Of a stretch of 33,585 bases of DNA, positions 25,660-33,585 are shown in pieces (position 1 is the first letter of the stretch; the number at the start of each line of letters is the position of its first letter). The stretch comes from Pyxidicoccus fallax. GTDB lineage: Bacteria > Myxococcota > Myxococcia > Myxococcales > Myxococcaceae. The notes under the pieces were generated by a model. It did no database searches, had not been told where the DNA came from, and saw nothing but the letters and a program-made list of their open reading frames with translations. The stretch covers positions 1 to 33,585 of the forward strand of contig NZ_JABBJJ010000117.1 in assembly GCF_012933655.1 (NCBI RefSeq), given 5' to 3'. The position numbers and the translations under genes are program-made.

Positions 25660-25853
25660 GGTGCCGCGGCTTGTAGCGCCGCGGCGCGGGCCGGGCCATG
25701 TGCGCATTCCCGTACCCCACAGTCGGTGCAGCACCTGGGAGGTACAGTGCGGGAGGGCACGCACCCGGGCGCGGCGGCGCCTGCTTGCCTTCCAGGGATG
25801 CCGGCTCCAGGAAGAGGGCCGGCATCTGGACGTCAGGACAGGGGGAACGCGGA

Positions 25854-25882
25854 TTGAACGGCCGCGCCCGCTTTCTTAAACT
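25854..25882 (+). promoter_or_regulatory. Predicted sigma-70-type promoter for hrcA
   Basis: TTGAAC (25854-25859) and TAAACT (25877-25882) are separated by 17 bases, with the -10 ending 37 bases before the hrcA start. I see no CIRCE inverted repeat (TTAGCACTC-N9-GAGTGCTAA) near it. Confidence 0.45.
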
Positions 25883-25919
25883 TCTCCTGGAGCTGAAGGC
25901 TCCGGAGCGTGACGCAGAG

Positions 25920-26951
25920 ATGTCCGACGAGCTGGGAGAACGAGAGAAGGAAGTCCTCCGCGCGGTGGTGCAGGAGTACATCACCACGGGCGGGCCGGTG
26001 GGCAGTCAACAGCTCACCCGCAGGGCGGGGTTCGATGTGTCCTCGGCGACGATGCGCAACGTGCTCGCCGACCTGGAGGAGCTGGGCTTCCTCGAGAAGC
26101 CGCACACCTCGGCGGGCCGGGTGCCCACGGACCAGGGGTATCGGTTCTACGTGGACACCCTCGTCAAGCTGAAGGACCCGACGCCCAAGGACCGGGAGCT
26201 CATCCACGCGGGGCTGGTGCAGGAGACCAACCTGGAGGACGTGCTGGGCGAGGCCAGCCGCATCCTCCACTCGCTGACGCGGCACGCCGGTGTCGTCGTC
26301 ACGCCGCGCCCGGACGCGTCCTTCTTCCACCGCATCGAGTTCGTCCGGCTGCGCGAGGACCGCGTGCTCGCCATCCTCGTGGGGCAGAGCGGTCAGGTGC
26401 ACAACAAGGCGATTACCGTCGACTTCCCCATCACCTCGGACGAGCTGCTCAAGGCCAGCAACTACCTGTCGGAGCTGCTGCGCGAGGTACCGCTGGAGGA
26501 GGCGCGTGAGCGCATCCGCTCGGAGATGGACCAGGAGCAGGCGCTCTACAACGCGCTGACGGCCAAGGCGCTGAAGCTGGGCGCGGCGGCCACGGACCTG
26601 CCCACGACCGAGCGCGTCCTCATCCAGGGCACGGGCTCGTTCCTGGAGGCGCCGGAGTTCGCGGACGTGGAGCGCATGCGCGCGCTCTTCAAGACGCTGG
26701 ACGAGAAGCACAAGCTGCTGTCGCTGCTCGACAGGGTGCAGCGCGCCAACGAGATGCAGATCTTCATCGGCGCGGAGAGCGACTTCTCCGCGGCCGGCGA
26801 CGTCACCGTCATCGCCAGCCCCTACGGAAACCAGGAGCAGGTGCTGGGCACGGTGGGCGTCATCGGCCCCACGCGCATGGACTACCGGCGCGTGATTCCG
26901 CTGGTGAACTTCACCGCGCAGGTGCTGTCGCGGGTGCTGGAGAAGGTGTAG
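25920..26951 (+). CDS. hrcA: Heat-inducible transcription repressor HrcA, 343 aa
   Basis: HrcA binds CIRCE operators and represses chaperone genes; its activity depends on the GroE chaperonin. The N-terminal winged helix (LGEREKEVLRAVVQEYITTGGPVGSQ, SSATMRNVLADLEELGFLEKPHTSAGRVPTDQGYRFYVD in two parts) is highly conserved, followed by the GAF-like domain and the C-terminal signature (IGAESDF, VIASPYG, GTVGVIGPTRMDY-RRVIPLV). The length is normal for the family. The ATG at 25920 starts the conserved domain; upstream in-frame sequence is not protein-like and GGAG lies a little far upstream. Unlike many genomes, no grpE, dnaK or dnaJ follows; the next gene is convergent, 6 bases away. Confidence 0.97.
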   Translation: MSDELGEREKEVLRAVVQEYITTGGPVGSQQLTRRAGFDVSSATMRNVLADLEELGFLEKPHTSAGRVPTDQGYRFYVDTLVKLKDPTPKDRELIHAGLVQETNLEDVLGEASRILHSLTRHAGVVVTPRPDASFFHRIEFVRLREDRVLAILVGQSGQVHNKAITVDFPITSDELLKASNYLSELLREVPLEEARERIRSEMDQEQALYNALTAKALKLGAAATDLPTTERVLIQGTGSFLEAPEFADVERMRALFKTLDEKHKLLSLLDRVQRANEMQIFIGAESDFSAAGDVTVIASPYGNQEQVLGTVGVIGPTRMDYRRVIPLVNFTAQVLSRVLEKV

Positions 26952-26957
26952 CGCGCC

Positions 26958-29810
26958 TCACTCCGCGCGGGTGACGAGCACTTCGCGCTCGGCGCTCGCG
27001 CGGCGCACCTGGAGGCGCACCGGCGAGCCCGGCGCGCCGCGTGTGCGGGACTCGGCTTCCGTCCTGTCGCGCACCACCAGCCCGTCCACCGCCAGCAGCC
27101 TGTCTCCGGGGGTGACGCCCGCGCGCGCCGCGGGGCCGTCCGGCGTCAGCCACGCGAAGGTGACGTGGCCCCGGTCCTCGCTGAAGCCCGCGCCCAGCGT
27201 GCCCGGCGTCGCGCGGCGCGGGGCCACCGTCACGTCCCCCACGTCCGTGGCCTCGGCCTCCGCCACCTTCACGGTGCGCGTCTCCACGCGTCCCTCGGGC
27301 GGCATCAGCCGCACGGTGTGCGAGCCGGGGCGCACGTCATCCAGGCGGAAGCGGCCGTCCGGCCCCGTCCGCGCGTCCGGTTGGGCGGACACGGGCCGGT
27401 CCAGGAACACCGCCACGCCCGGCGCGGGGCCGCCGCCGCGGCTCCACACCGCGCGGCCGGAGATGGAGGCCACGCCGCCCGTCAGCGGCACCTCCACCTC
27501 GCCGGAGCCGCCCGGCGTGAGCGTCACCTGCGCCTCGCCCGTGCGGCCGTCGTCGGTGCTCACCCGCACGCGCAGCGCCTGCCCCGGCGCGTCGGTGAGG
27601 GTGAAGGTGTCGCCGACGAGCCGCCGCGTGGTGGGCCCCAGGGGCGCCCAGGGCAGCTCCGCGCCGTCCGCCTCGCGCAGCTCCAGCACGAAACCGTCCG
27701 GCGGCGCGCCCTTGCGGGCCACCACGCGACCGCGCAGCGTGGCCGCGGGGCGCAGGCGCAGGGTGTGTGGGGACTGGTCCTCGCTGGCGCCGGACAGCCG
27801 GCCCAGGCGCCCGCCGTTGTACGCCACCAGCTCCAGCGGCCGGGCGCCGCGCGGGCGCTGGGGCAGGATGAAGCGGCCCGAGTCATCCGCGCGCACGCGT
27901 TGGGTGATGGGGAAGTCACCGCCCTGGATGGCGGCCACCACGGCGAAGGGGCTGGGGGCGCCCGAGGGCTCCATCACCGTGCCGGTGAGGGCCGGGTCCT
28001 CCTTCAGGACGAGGTCCTGCTGCACCGAGCTCCCGGCCGGGACCGTCACCACCGGGTCGTTCTCCAGGTGGAAGTAGATGCCGGGCGTCTCGTGCAACAG
28101 CGCGATGAGCTGGTACACGCCCGCGGACATCTCCAGCTGGTAGCGCCCCTGGGCGTCCGTCTCCGTCGTGCCCGCGCCCCCACTCCCGCGGGGAACGGCG
28201 TGCACCAGCACGGGGTGGGTGGGGGCCGCGCCCGACTCGCGCGTCACCTGTCCCCACACGAGGCCCGACTCCGGCAGCGTGAAGTCCACCCGGGTGGTGG
28301 TGGCGGGCCGCAGCGTCTCCGACCGGGTCATCCACCGCGCGGAGCCCTCGCGCCGAGCGCGGATGAGGGCCCGTCCCGCCTCCAGTCCCTCCAGACGATA
28401 GGCCCCCTGTCCATCGGTGAGCGTGGTGGACGCCACGCCGCCCACCGCCAGGGATTCCGCGCGCACGGGGATGCCCGCGAGGGGTTGGCCCTCCTCGCTC
28501 GTCACCGTGCCCTCCACCACCGCCGTCGCGGGCTCCAGCTGAAGGTGAAGCGGGGTGTACCGGCCCGGGGCCACCCCCACGCCCTCCTTTCGCAGACCCG
28601 TGAGGCCCGGGGCACGCACGTCCACGTCGTAGTCGCCCGGGGGCAGGTCCATGCGCCAGTCGCCGCCTTCCGTCGAGGTGGCCCGGCCCAGCTCGCCCGT
28701 GCCGCCCGAGGGGGTGGCCACCAGCACCGCGCCGCGCACCGGGGCGCCCTCCGCCGCCGACACGGTGCCCTCCAGCCCGCTGGCGCCGCCCAGCGTCACG
28801 GTGAGGCCGCGCAGCGTCTCGCCCGGCGCCACGGACACCGATGCGGGCACGCGGCCCATCGACTCGCCCCTCCGCGCGGACACCACCCAGGTGCCGGCCG
28901 GCACCTCCAGCGCGAAGCCGCCGCCCTCGCCCGTGGTGGTGCGCGCCGGAGCGGTGCCGCCGGTGGCCGTCACCTCCGCGCCCACCGCGGGCTGGCCGCG
29001 CGCGTCCACGACGAAGCCCTCCAGCGTGCCCGCGCCCCATAGCTCCACCACCAGCTCTCCGGACTGGGGGACCAGGAGCTGGGGCAGCGTGCGGCGGCTG
29101 AAGCCCGGCGCCTCCGCCGTCAGCACGTAGCGGCCCGGCGCCAGCCCGGAGAGGGTGAAGCGCCCCTCCGCGTCGCTCGTCACCGCCGAGGACTCCTCCG
29201 GCAGGTCCATGGCCTCCGCCCACGCGGTGGCCGTCCCGGGATAGGGCCGCAGCGTGACTTCCGCGAGCGGTACCGGCTCCTCGCGCCCCTTCGCCACCGT
29301 GCGTCCCTGGAGCGACACGCCCGTGGGGAGGGACAGCTCCACCGCCGTCTCCGGCTGGCCCGCGGGGCGCGTGGCCTCGCGCCGGGCGGGGCCGTGGCCC
29401 GGGGCATGCGCGGACAGGAGGTAGTCCCCCGGAGGCGCCGGCAGCCGCAGCGTGCCGTCCCGCGCGGTGGTGCCCTCGCCCGCGCGGCGCCAGGGCGGAG
29501 CGCCGGTGCCGTCGTCCGCCATGCGCAGCCAGGCCCGCACGCGCGCGCCCGGCACCGGTCCGCCCGCCGCCACCACGCGCACCACGAAGGCACCGGCCTC
29601 CGCTGTCACGGCCTCGGTCAGGGCGGGCGTGCGGGGGGCGGGCTCCGGCGTGTCAGCCGGGGTGACGGTGGCGGTGGCTCCCGGGCCCACCAACGCCGGG
29701 CGCGAAGCCTGGGCGCTGCCCGGCGCGGGCATGCGGAACCAGAGGAGCAGCACGGCGGCCAGGCCCAGGCATGCGGCGATGAGGAGCGGGAGTCGGGAAC
29801 GCTGGCGCAC
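26958..29810 (-). CDS. Membrane-anchored carboxypeptidase-regulatory-repeat protein with C-terminal PDZ, 950 aa
   Basis: After a short basic start and one hydrophobic anchor or signal (about residues 6-26), the protein is a chain of about eight or nine carboxypeptidase regulatory-like (Ig-fold) modules. Each shows a G-x-V-x-x-x-x-G-x-P-x-x-G-x-x-V start and a D-x-x-G-x-(F/Y)-x-L-x-x-L-x-P-G-x-Y end. The last 75 residues form a PDZ domain (FAWLTPDGPAARAGVTPGDRLLAVDG). Such proteins are usually extracytoplasmic scaffolds; no catalytic triad is seen. GTG at 29810 is chosen over the GTG at 29843 because AGGAGG lies 8 bases upstream of it, while the longer start has no ribosome site. It is convergent with hrcA. 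Confidence 0.85.
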   Translation of the reverse strand: MRQRSRLPLLIAACLGLAAVLLLWFRMPAPGSAQASRPALVGPGATATVTPADTPEPAPRTPALTEAVTAEAGAFVVRVVAAGGPVPGARVRAWLRMADDGTGAPPWRRAGEGTTARDGTLRLPAPPGDYLLSAHAPGHGPARREATRPAGQPETAVELSLPTGVSLQGRTVAKGREEPVPLAEVTLRPYPGTATAWAEAMDLPEESSAVTSDAEGRFTLSGLAPGRYVLTAEAPGFSRRTLPQLLVPQSGELVVELWGAGTLEGFVVDARGQPAVGAEVTATGGTAPARTTTGEGGGFALEVPAGTWVVSARRGESMGRVPASVSVAPGETLRGLTVTLGGASGLEGTVSAAEGAPVRGAVLVATPSGGTGELGRATSTEGGDWRMDLPPGDYDVDVRAPGLTGLRKEGVGVAPGRYTPLHLQLEPATAVVEGTVTSEEGQPLAGIPVRAESLAVGGVASTTLTDGQGAYRLEGLEAGRALIRARREGSARWMTRSETLRPATTTRVDFTLPESGLVWGQVTRESGAAPTHPVLVHAVPRGSGGAGTTETDAQGRYQLEMSAGVYQLIALLHETPGIYFHLENDPVVTVPAGSSVQQDLVLKEDPALTGTVMEPSGAPSPFAVVAAIQGGDFPITQRVRADDSGRFILPQRPRGARPLELVAYNGGRLGRLSGASEDQSPHTLRLRPAATLRGRVVARKGAPPDGFVLELREADGAELPWAPLGPTTRRLVGDTFTLTDAPGQALRVRVSTDDGRTGEAQVTLTPGGSGEVEVPLTGGVASISGRAVWSRGGGPAPGVAVFLDRPVSAQPDARTGPDGRFRLDDVRPGSHTVRLMPPEGRVETRTVKVAEAEATDVGDVTVAPRRATPGTLGAGFSEDRGHVTFAWLTPDGPAARAGVTPGDRLLAVDGLVVRDRTEAESRTRGAPGSPVRLQVRRASAEREVLVTRAE

Positions 29811-29958
29811 GGGCTCGTCCTCCTCGTGGTGGGGGGACACCACGAATGGACAGCGAGCCTAGGTCAATTCCGCCCAGCGTCCACGGAGGGAGCCGGGTTC
29901 CAGTATGGGCGGACGCCGCTCCTCCTCCGTTGAGACAAATCGATGTGACAGATGCATC

Positions 29959-29978
29959 ACCTGAAGCACCGTTCAGGT
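29959..29978 (-). terminator. Short hairpin directly after the lipid kinase stop
   Basis: ACCTGAA and TTCAGGT form a perfect 7-bp stem with a 6-base loop, starting right after the stop codon of the minus-strand kinase gene. There is no T-run, so this is a weak call. Confidence 0.35.
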
Positions 29979-30911
29979 TCAGGAGGGCGCGGGCGCGTAG
30001 ACGCGCAGGGCCGCTGGAGCCACCTCGAAGCGCATGGGCGTGTGGCCGATGAGTTCCCCGTCCGCGTTCACCTCCTGGACGGGGTCGGCCTCCACGAACA
30101 GGCGCGCGGCGCGCAGTGACGTCACCGCCGGGTGCTCCTGGTGGTCACCGCTGCGCAGCGACAGCGCCACGCGCGCCAGGGTGGCCAGGTCCCACAGGTG
30201 CCCCAGGCCGGTGCCCTCGCGGCCGCTCGCCGCGGAGGGCGCGGTGATGGCGTAGACATGGAGGCGCCGGTCGTCCAGCTGCGCGTCCGGCGCGACGATG
30301 TTGCCCGCGCCGTGGTAGCGGCCGTTGCCTACCACGAGCTGCAGCGCATCCAGCTCCAGCTCCTGGTCATCCGCCTTGAGGCGCACGCGGAAGGACTGGA
30401 GGTCCTTCACCTCCGCGGCGGCGGCCACCGGGTAGGCCAGCTTCCCCGCGCGCTGCTTGAGGCGCTTGGTCAGCCGCTTCGCGATGGCGGTGGCCAGCCC
30501 CAGGCTGGCCGCGTTGAGGAACGGCCGTCCGTTGGCCAGCCCCACGTCCACGCGCGCCGTGTAGCCGCGGGCGATGACGTCGCACGCGGCCTCGATGTCC
30601 GGAGGAATTCCCAGCGAGCGGGCGAAGTCGTTGCCCGTGCCCAGCGGCAGCACGCCCAGCGTCACGTCACGGCCGAGCAGTTGCCCCACCCCGCAGCTCA
30701 GCGTGCCGTCACCGCCGCCCAGCAGGATGCGGCGCGCGCCCAGCTGGGCCATCCGGTCCAGCACGTGCTGCAGGCGCTCGGTGCGGGACAGCGCGTAGCA
30801 CTCCGCCAGCGGCACCCCGCGCTCGGCGAGCGTGGCCCGGGCGGTGTCGAAGGCCTCGCGGCCGGAGCGGGAGCGGGTGTTGACCACCAGCACCGCCGGC
30901 CCGTCGTCCAC
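29979..30911 (-). CDS. Diacylglycerol-kinase-family lipid kinase (YegS-like), 310 aa
   Basis: A cytosolic or membrane-associated lipid kinase of the DAGK catalytic family. The nucleotide-binding signature GGGDGTLS, the LPLGTGNDFARSLGI motif and the C-terminal NADGE element (QEVNADGELIGHTPMRFEV) are all present. The region between holds the second-domain beta strands (DVGLANGRPFLNAASLGLA, VVGNGRYHGAGN). Substrates in the family include diacylglycerol, phosphatidylglycerol and sphingoid bases; which applies here cannot be told. The GTG at 30911 starts just before the first strand and has no clear ribosome site. It lies 168 bases upstream of the regulatory-repeat protein gene on the same strand. 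Confidence 0.92.
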   Translation of the reverse strand: MDDGPAVLVVNTRSRSGREAFDTARATLAERGVPLAECYALSRTERLQHVLDRMAQLGARRILLGGGDGTLSCGVGQLLGRDVTLGVLPLGTGNDFARSLGIPPDIEAACDVIARGYTARVDVGLANGRPFLNAASLGLATAIAKRLTKRLKQRAGKLAYPVAAAAEVKDLQSFRVRLKADDQELELDALQLVVGNGRYHGAGNIVAPDAQLDDRRLHVYAITAPSAASGREGTGLGHLWDLATLARVALSLRSGDHQEHPAVTSLRAARLFVEADPVQEVNADGELIGHTPMRFEVAPAALRVYAPAPS

Positions 30912-31148
30912 GGCTCGGCGCCGGGGCGGCTCGATGAGGGCGGGTTCCAGAAGCGACCTCTCTTTCCGTATCGACCTCCAAGGTGTGCACGCCGGGGCAG
31001 GCAGGCCAGCGGCCCTGTCGGGAAGGTGGCGGAGGACATTGTCGGAAAGGGAACCCCTTGGCCTGCCTGGAAGGCGAGCCGGGGGCCAGGAGCGGGGCAG
31101 CGGGGGAATCGCATGGGCGAGGCCCGCGCTGCCCGGTGGGACGGGACG

Positions 31149-32018
31149 TCAGTCCTCGGCGTCACGCCCCTCGATGATGCGGCGCTGGATTTCCTCGCGC
31201 AGCGGCAGGGCCTCCTCGGTGCTCAGCACACCGTCACCGTTGGTGTCGTACGTGGCCAGCAGCGTCGCACGGCGCTCCTGGGCGGCGGCCACCCGGTCCT
31301 CGCGCAGCGCGAGGCGCTCGCCGCTGTCCAGGATGCCGTTGCCATTGGTGTCGTACTCCGCCAGCAGCTCCTGGCGCTTCGCCTGCCAACGCGCGCGCAC
31401 CGCCTGCCGCGCGGTCTGGCGCTCCGCCTCGTCCAGCGAGCCGTCGCCGTTGGTGTCGTACGTCTCCAGCCGCTCCGAGCGCAGCCGCTCGCAGCGGGCC
31501 TCCATGGCGTCCACCAGCGCGGCGCGCTCCTCGGTGGACAGGGTGCCTCTGCCGTCCTCGTCGAAGGCCCATCGCACGCGCCAGAAGGCCCCATGCCGCG
31601 CGCGGCGGCCCACCTGCGCCAGGCGCGGGCGGATGGTGTCGCGGCGCTCGCCCAGGTCCGCGCGCAGCTCGGCCAGCTCCGCGCGGCCCAGCGTGCCGTC
31701 CCCGTTGTCGTCGTACTTCTCCAGCACCGCCTGCCGCCGGGCGCCGAAGTTACACGGGTTGCCCTCGTCCACCGGCTCCTGCTCCACGCCGGCCACCTCC
31801 TCCGTGGCGATGGCCTGCACCGTGGACGTGTCGGCGTCCGCCACCGCGTCCGCGCCGATGCTGCCTCCCTCCTCGGAGGACTCGAGGAAGGCGGCGGCCT
31901 CGCCGACGTGGAGTGACGCCTCGCTCGCGGCGTCCTCGCCACAGGCGGTGAGCCCCAGTGGCAGGGCGAGGCAGAGCGCGGCGGTGAGCAGACGGCGGTG
32001 GGAAGGGATGCGGTTCAT
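31149..32018 (-). CDS. Five-EF-hand lipoprotein, 289 aa
   Basis: The signal peptide ends in lipobox LTAC with Cys26, followed by an acidic Ser/Glu-rich linker. Five EF-hand calcium loops follow at about residues 101 (DDNGDGTLGRAE), 153 (DEDGRGTLSTEE), 188 (DTNGDGSLDEAE), 221 (DTNGNGILDSGE) and 258 (DTNGDGVLSTEE). The last three are spaced about 35 residues apart, and all have the glycine at position 6 and acidic residue at 12. The helices between are rich in Arg and Glu. I infer a calcium-binding protein on the cell envelope, possibly a sensor or buffer. The ATG at 32018 has GGAGGAG 7 bases upstream, so the start is firm. Confidence 0.88.
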   Translation of the reverse strand: MNRIPSHRRLLTAALCLALPLGLTACGEDAASEASLHVGEAAAFLESSEEGGSIGADAVADADTSTVQAIATEEVAGVEQEPVDEGNPCNFGARRQAVLEKYDDNGDGTLGRAELAELRADLGERRDTIRPRLAQVGRRARHGAFWRVRWAFDEDGRGTLSTEERAALVDAMEARCERLRSERLETYDTNGDGSLDEAERQTARQAVRARWQAKRQELLAEYDTNGNGILDSGERLALREDRVAAAQERRATLLATYDTNGDGVLSTEEALPLREEIQRRIIEGRDAED

Positions 32019-32280
32019 GGGTTCTCCTCCAAGGTCTCGGGTGCTGCGTGTTTCCGGCCCTGGCGTCATGAACCCGGCCTCCGCGGAGAAGTTGCGGGGC
32101 GGATTTTCGCGGCCCGCGCGCGAAAGGCCCGCGTCGCGCTGACAAGTGTGCGCGTGAGTCAGTGCGTCGGCCGGTGGACACATGGGGCCGGATGACCACT
32201 TCCGTACGGGCGGGGGGCTGCCCACCTTGCAGGTAACGCTGGCGCCATCGCCGGCGCGGACATTGGCCAGGAGGCACCGC

Positions 32281-32748
32281 ATGGCACGTGGAAGCAAGGC
32301 GAAGTACTCGGCGAAGCAGAAGCGCATGGCCCAGCACATCGAGGAGGGCTACGAGAAGAAGGGCGTTTCCGAGGAGAAGGCGGAGTCCCGCGCCTGGGCC
32401 ACCGTCAACAAGCTCACCGGCGGCGGCATGAAGGGCGGCTCCGGCAGCAAGGCCAAGGCCGCGCGCCGTCGCCCCACCGCGCGCAAGAACGCGCGGAAGG
32501 CGGGCAGCAAGGGCGGGAAGGCCCGCGCCGCGCAGCGGAAGACGGGCGCCCGCAAGGCCACGCGTTCCACGCGCTCCACCCGCTCGGGCAGCAAGTCCAC
32601 CTCGCGCGCCACCGCGGGGCGCCGGGCCAGCGCGAAGCGCGCTTCCACGAGCAACCGTTCCCGCACCGCCTCGCGTGGCGGCGCTCGCAAGAGCAGCGCC
32701 CGCAAGAGCAGCGCGCGCAAGGGCAGCCGGAGCAGCTCGCGCAAGTAG
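32281..32748 (+). CDS. Highly basic histone H1-like protein with conserved N-terminal domain, 155 aa
   Basis: Residues 1-55 carry a conserved motif (YSAKQKRMAQHIEEGYEKKG, then SEEKAESRAWATVNK-LTGGG) found in small proteins often annotated as plasmid stabilization proteins, a name with little experimental support. Residues 56-155 are a Lys/Arg/Ser/Ala/Thr tail resembling eukaryotic histone H1 tails, with an ARKSS repeat near the end (15-base DNA repeats near 32686-32730). I infer a DNA- or RNA-binding nucleoid protein. The ATG at 32281 is set by AGGAGG 6 bases upstream; an in-frame ATG at 32182 lacks this. It is divergent from the EF-hand lipoprotein. Confidence 0.8.
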   Translation: MARGSKAKYSAKQKRMAQHIEEGYEKKGVSEEKAESRAWATVNKLTGGGMKGGSGSKAKAARRRPTARKNARKAGSKGGKARAAQRKTGARKATRSTRSTRSGSKSTSRATAGRRASAKRASTSNRSRTASRGGARKSSARKSSARKGSRSSSRK

Positions 32749-32767
32749 CGCGCCGTGACGTCCCGCA

Positions 32768-32794
32768 CCCATCCCTCGTACGTGGAGGGATGGG
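32768..32794. terminator. Perfect 10-bp hairpin between convergent genes
   Basis: CCCATCCCTC (32768-32777) and its exact complement (32785-32794) flank a 7-base loop. It lies in the 60-base gap between the histone-like gene and the HAD phosphatase gene, so it can serve both strands; no clear T-run is seen on either side. Confidence 0.6.
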
Positions 32795-32808
32795 GCGCGA
32801 GGCGCGTG

Positions 32809-33516
32809 CTACTCGTCCTTCGACGGCTGGACGGCGCCGGCCTCGTTCCACGGCCAGGCGCGCGGCGAGGACTCGAGGCGCGCGAGCAGCTCCGCCGGGT
32901 CCTTCACCAGGGTGCGGCAGCCCGCGGAGCGCAGGTCATCCGGAGGGAAGCCGCCGGCCAGCACGCCCACCGTGGGCAGCCCCAGCTTGTTGGCGGCGAG
33001 CGCGTCGTACGGGGTATCGCCCACCACCACCGTGGTGCGCACGTCCGGGCGGCCCAGCCGCTCCAGCGCCGCGTCGAAGATGTCCGGGTGGGGCTTGCTC
33101 TGGTTCACCTCGTCCTTGCTCGTCTTCGTCTCGAACAGGCCATCGATGCCGCACAGCTTCACGTACTGCTTCAGCTCGTCCTCCTTGGCGCTGGAGGCGA
33201 GCGCGGTGCGGATGCCCGCCTTGCGCAGCCGCTGGAACAGCTCCTTCACCCGAGGGAAGGCGCGCACCTTGGGCAGGAACTCGTTCATGAAGAGCTGGCT
33301 GCGGTACTCCTCCAGGTCCTTGCCGAAGCGCTCCAGCTCCTCGTCGTTGAAGAAGACGGGGACGAGCTGGTCGGCCCCCTTGCCAATCTGGCTGCGCACG
33401 TGCGCGAAGGGAATGTCCCGACCGAAGTGCAGGAAGGCGCGCCGCCAGGCCTCGGCGTGCTCGTCCACCGAGTCCACGAGAGTCCCATCGACGTCGAAGA
33501 TGACGTTTTCCACCAT
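32809..33516 (-). CDS. HAD-superfamily phosphatase, phosphoglycolate phosphatase/beta-phosphoglucomutase-like, 235 aa
   Basis: A soluble subclass I HAD hydrolase. Motif 1 is FDVDGTLVDS (nucleophile Asp8, acid/base Asp10), followed by the helical cap (about 16-90). Motif 2 lies near TALASSAK, motif 3 has the Lys in SKPHPDIF and motif 4 is VVVGDTPYDALAANKLG. The length and cap fit the phosphoglycolate phosphatase / beta-phosphoglucomutase group. The substrate cannot be assigned; many relatives remove phosphate from small sugars or repair products. The ATG at 33516 begins directly at the first strand. The remaining bases to 33585 show no gene. Confidence 0.9.
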   Translation of the reverse strand: MVENVIFDVDGTLVDSVDEHAEAWRRAFLHFGRDIPFAHVRSQIGKGADQLVPVFFNDEELERFGKDLEEYRSQLFMNEFLPKVRAFPRVKELFQRLRKAGIRTALASSAKEDELKQYVKLCGIDGLFETKTSKDEVNQSKPHPDIFDAALERLGRPDVRTTVVVGDTPYDALAANKLGLPTVGVLAGGFPPDDLRSAGCRTLVKDPAELLARLESSPRAWPWNEAGAVQPSKDE

Positions 33517-33585
33517 GTGTGCCGTAGCCCCCGGCCTCGAAGGTGGGGACGACGGGGATGGCGGTCAACCGCCCGTGGGCGGCGG

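Overview
The window is very GC-rich DNA with tightly packed genes and strong GC bias at third codon positions. It is dominated by multi-domain sensor kinases, sigma-54 type regulation, lipoproteins and carboxypeptidase-regulatory-domain proteins. This is the typical profile of a myxobacterium of the Myxococcus/Corallococcus type; the assignment rests on gene style and is an inference. I see no rRNA, tRNA, CRISPR array, insertion sequence or phage genes.

Layout. Positions 1-1221 hold three small plus-strand genes: an unknown protein, a free-standing TipAS-like domain and a cyclic-phosphate-processing receiver-like (cREC) protein. They end at a strong hairpin shared with a minus-strand secreted Gly/Thr-repeat protein (1254-2438). 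Positions 2562-3917 hold a decayed TonB-dependent receptor. A membrane-anchored propeller-like protein follows (4149-5036).

Positions 5237-18357 form a signalling block with three large soluble histidine kinases on the plus strand. The first is a 2472-residue hybrid kinase with an array of exact 92-residue HAMP repeats and three receivers. The second is REC-PAS-PAS-kinase. The third is RsbRD_N-like-GAF-PAS-GAF-PAS-kinase. A small RelE/ParE-like gene lies between the second and third on the other strand.

Positions 18361-24209 are all minus strand. Read in the direction of transcription they are a membrane sensor kinase, an NtrC-type activator, a 108-base control region, a degenerate receiver, a DUF6232-like membrane protein and the Na+/H+ antiporter NhaA. 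The last three overlap by 4 and 1 bases. The control region holds a good sigma-54 promoter match and three tandem CGTGGC-N5-GCCA inverted repeats at 20-21 base spacing. The simplest reading is that the adjacent kinase/NtrC pair switches on a pseudo-receiver/DUF6232/NhaA operon. I consider this the best candidate for an undescribed system here.

Positions 24414-33516 are mixed accessory and housekeeping genes: a small Cys-containing lipoprotein, an EamA-type exporter, the heat-shock repressor HrcA, a large carboxypeptidase-regulatory-repeat/PDZ protein, a diacylglycerol-kinase-family lipid kinase, a five-EF-hand lipoprotein, a highly basic histone-like protein and a HAD phosphatase. No gene-free stretch exceeds 300 bases except the pseudogene.
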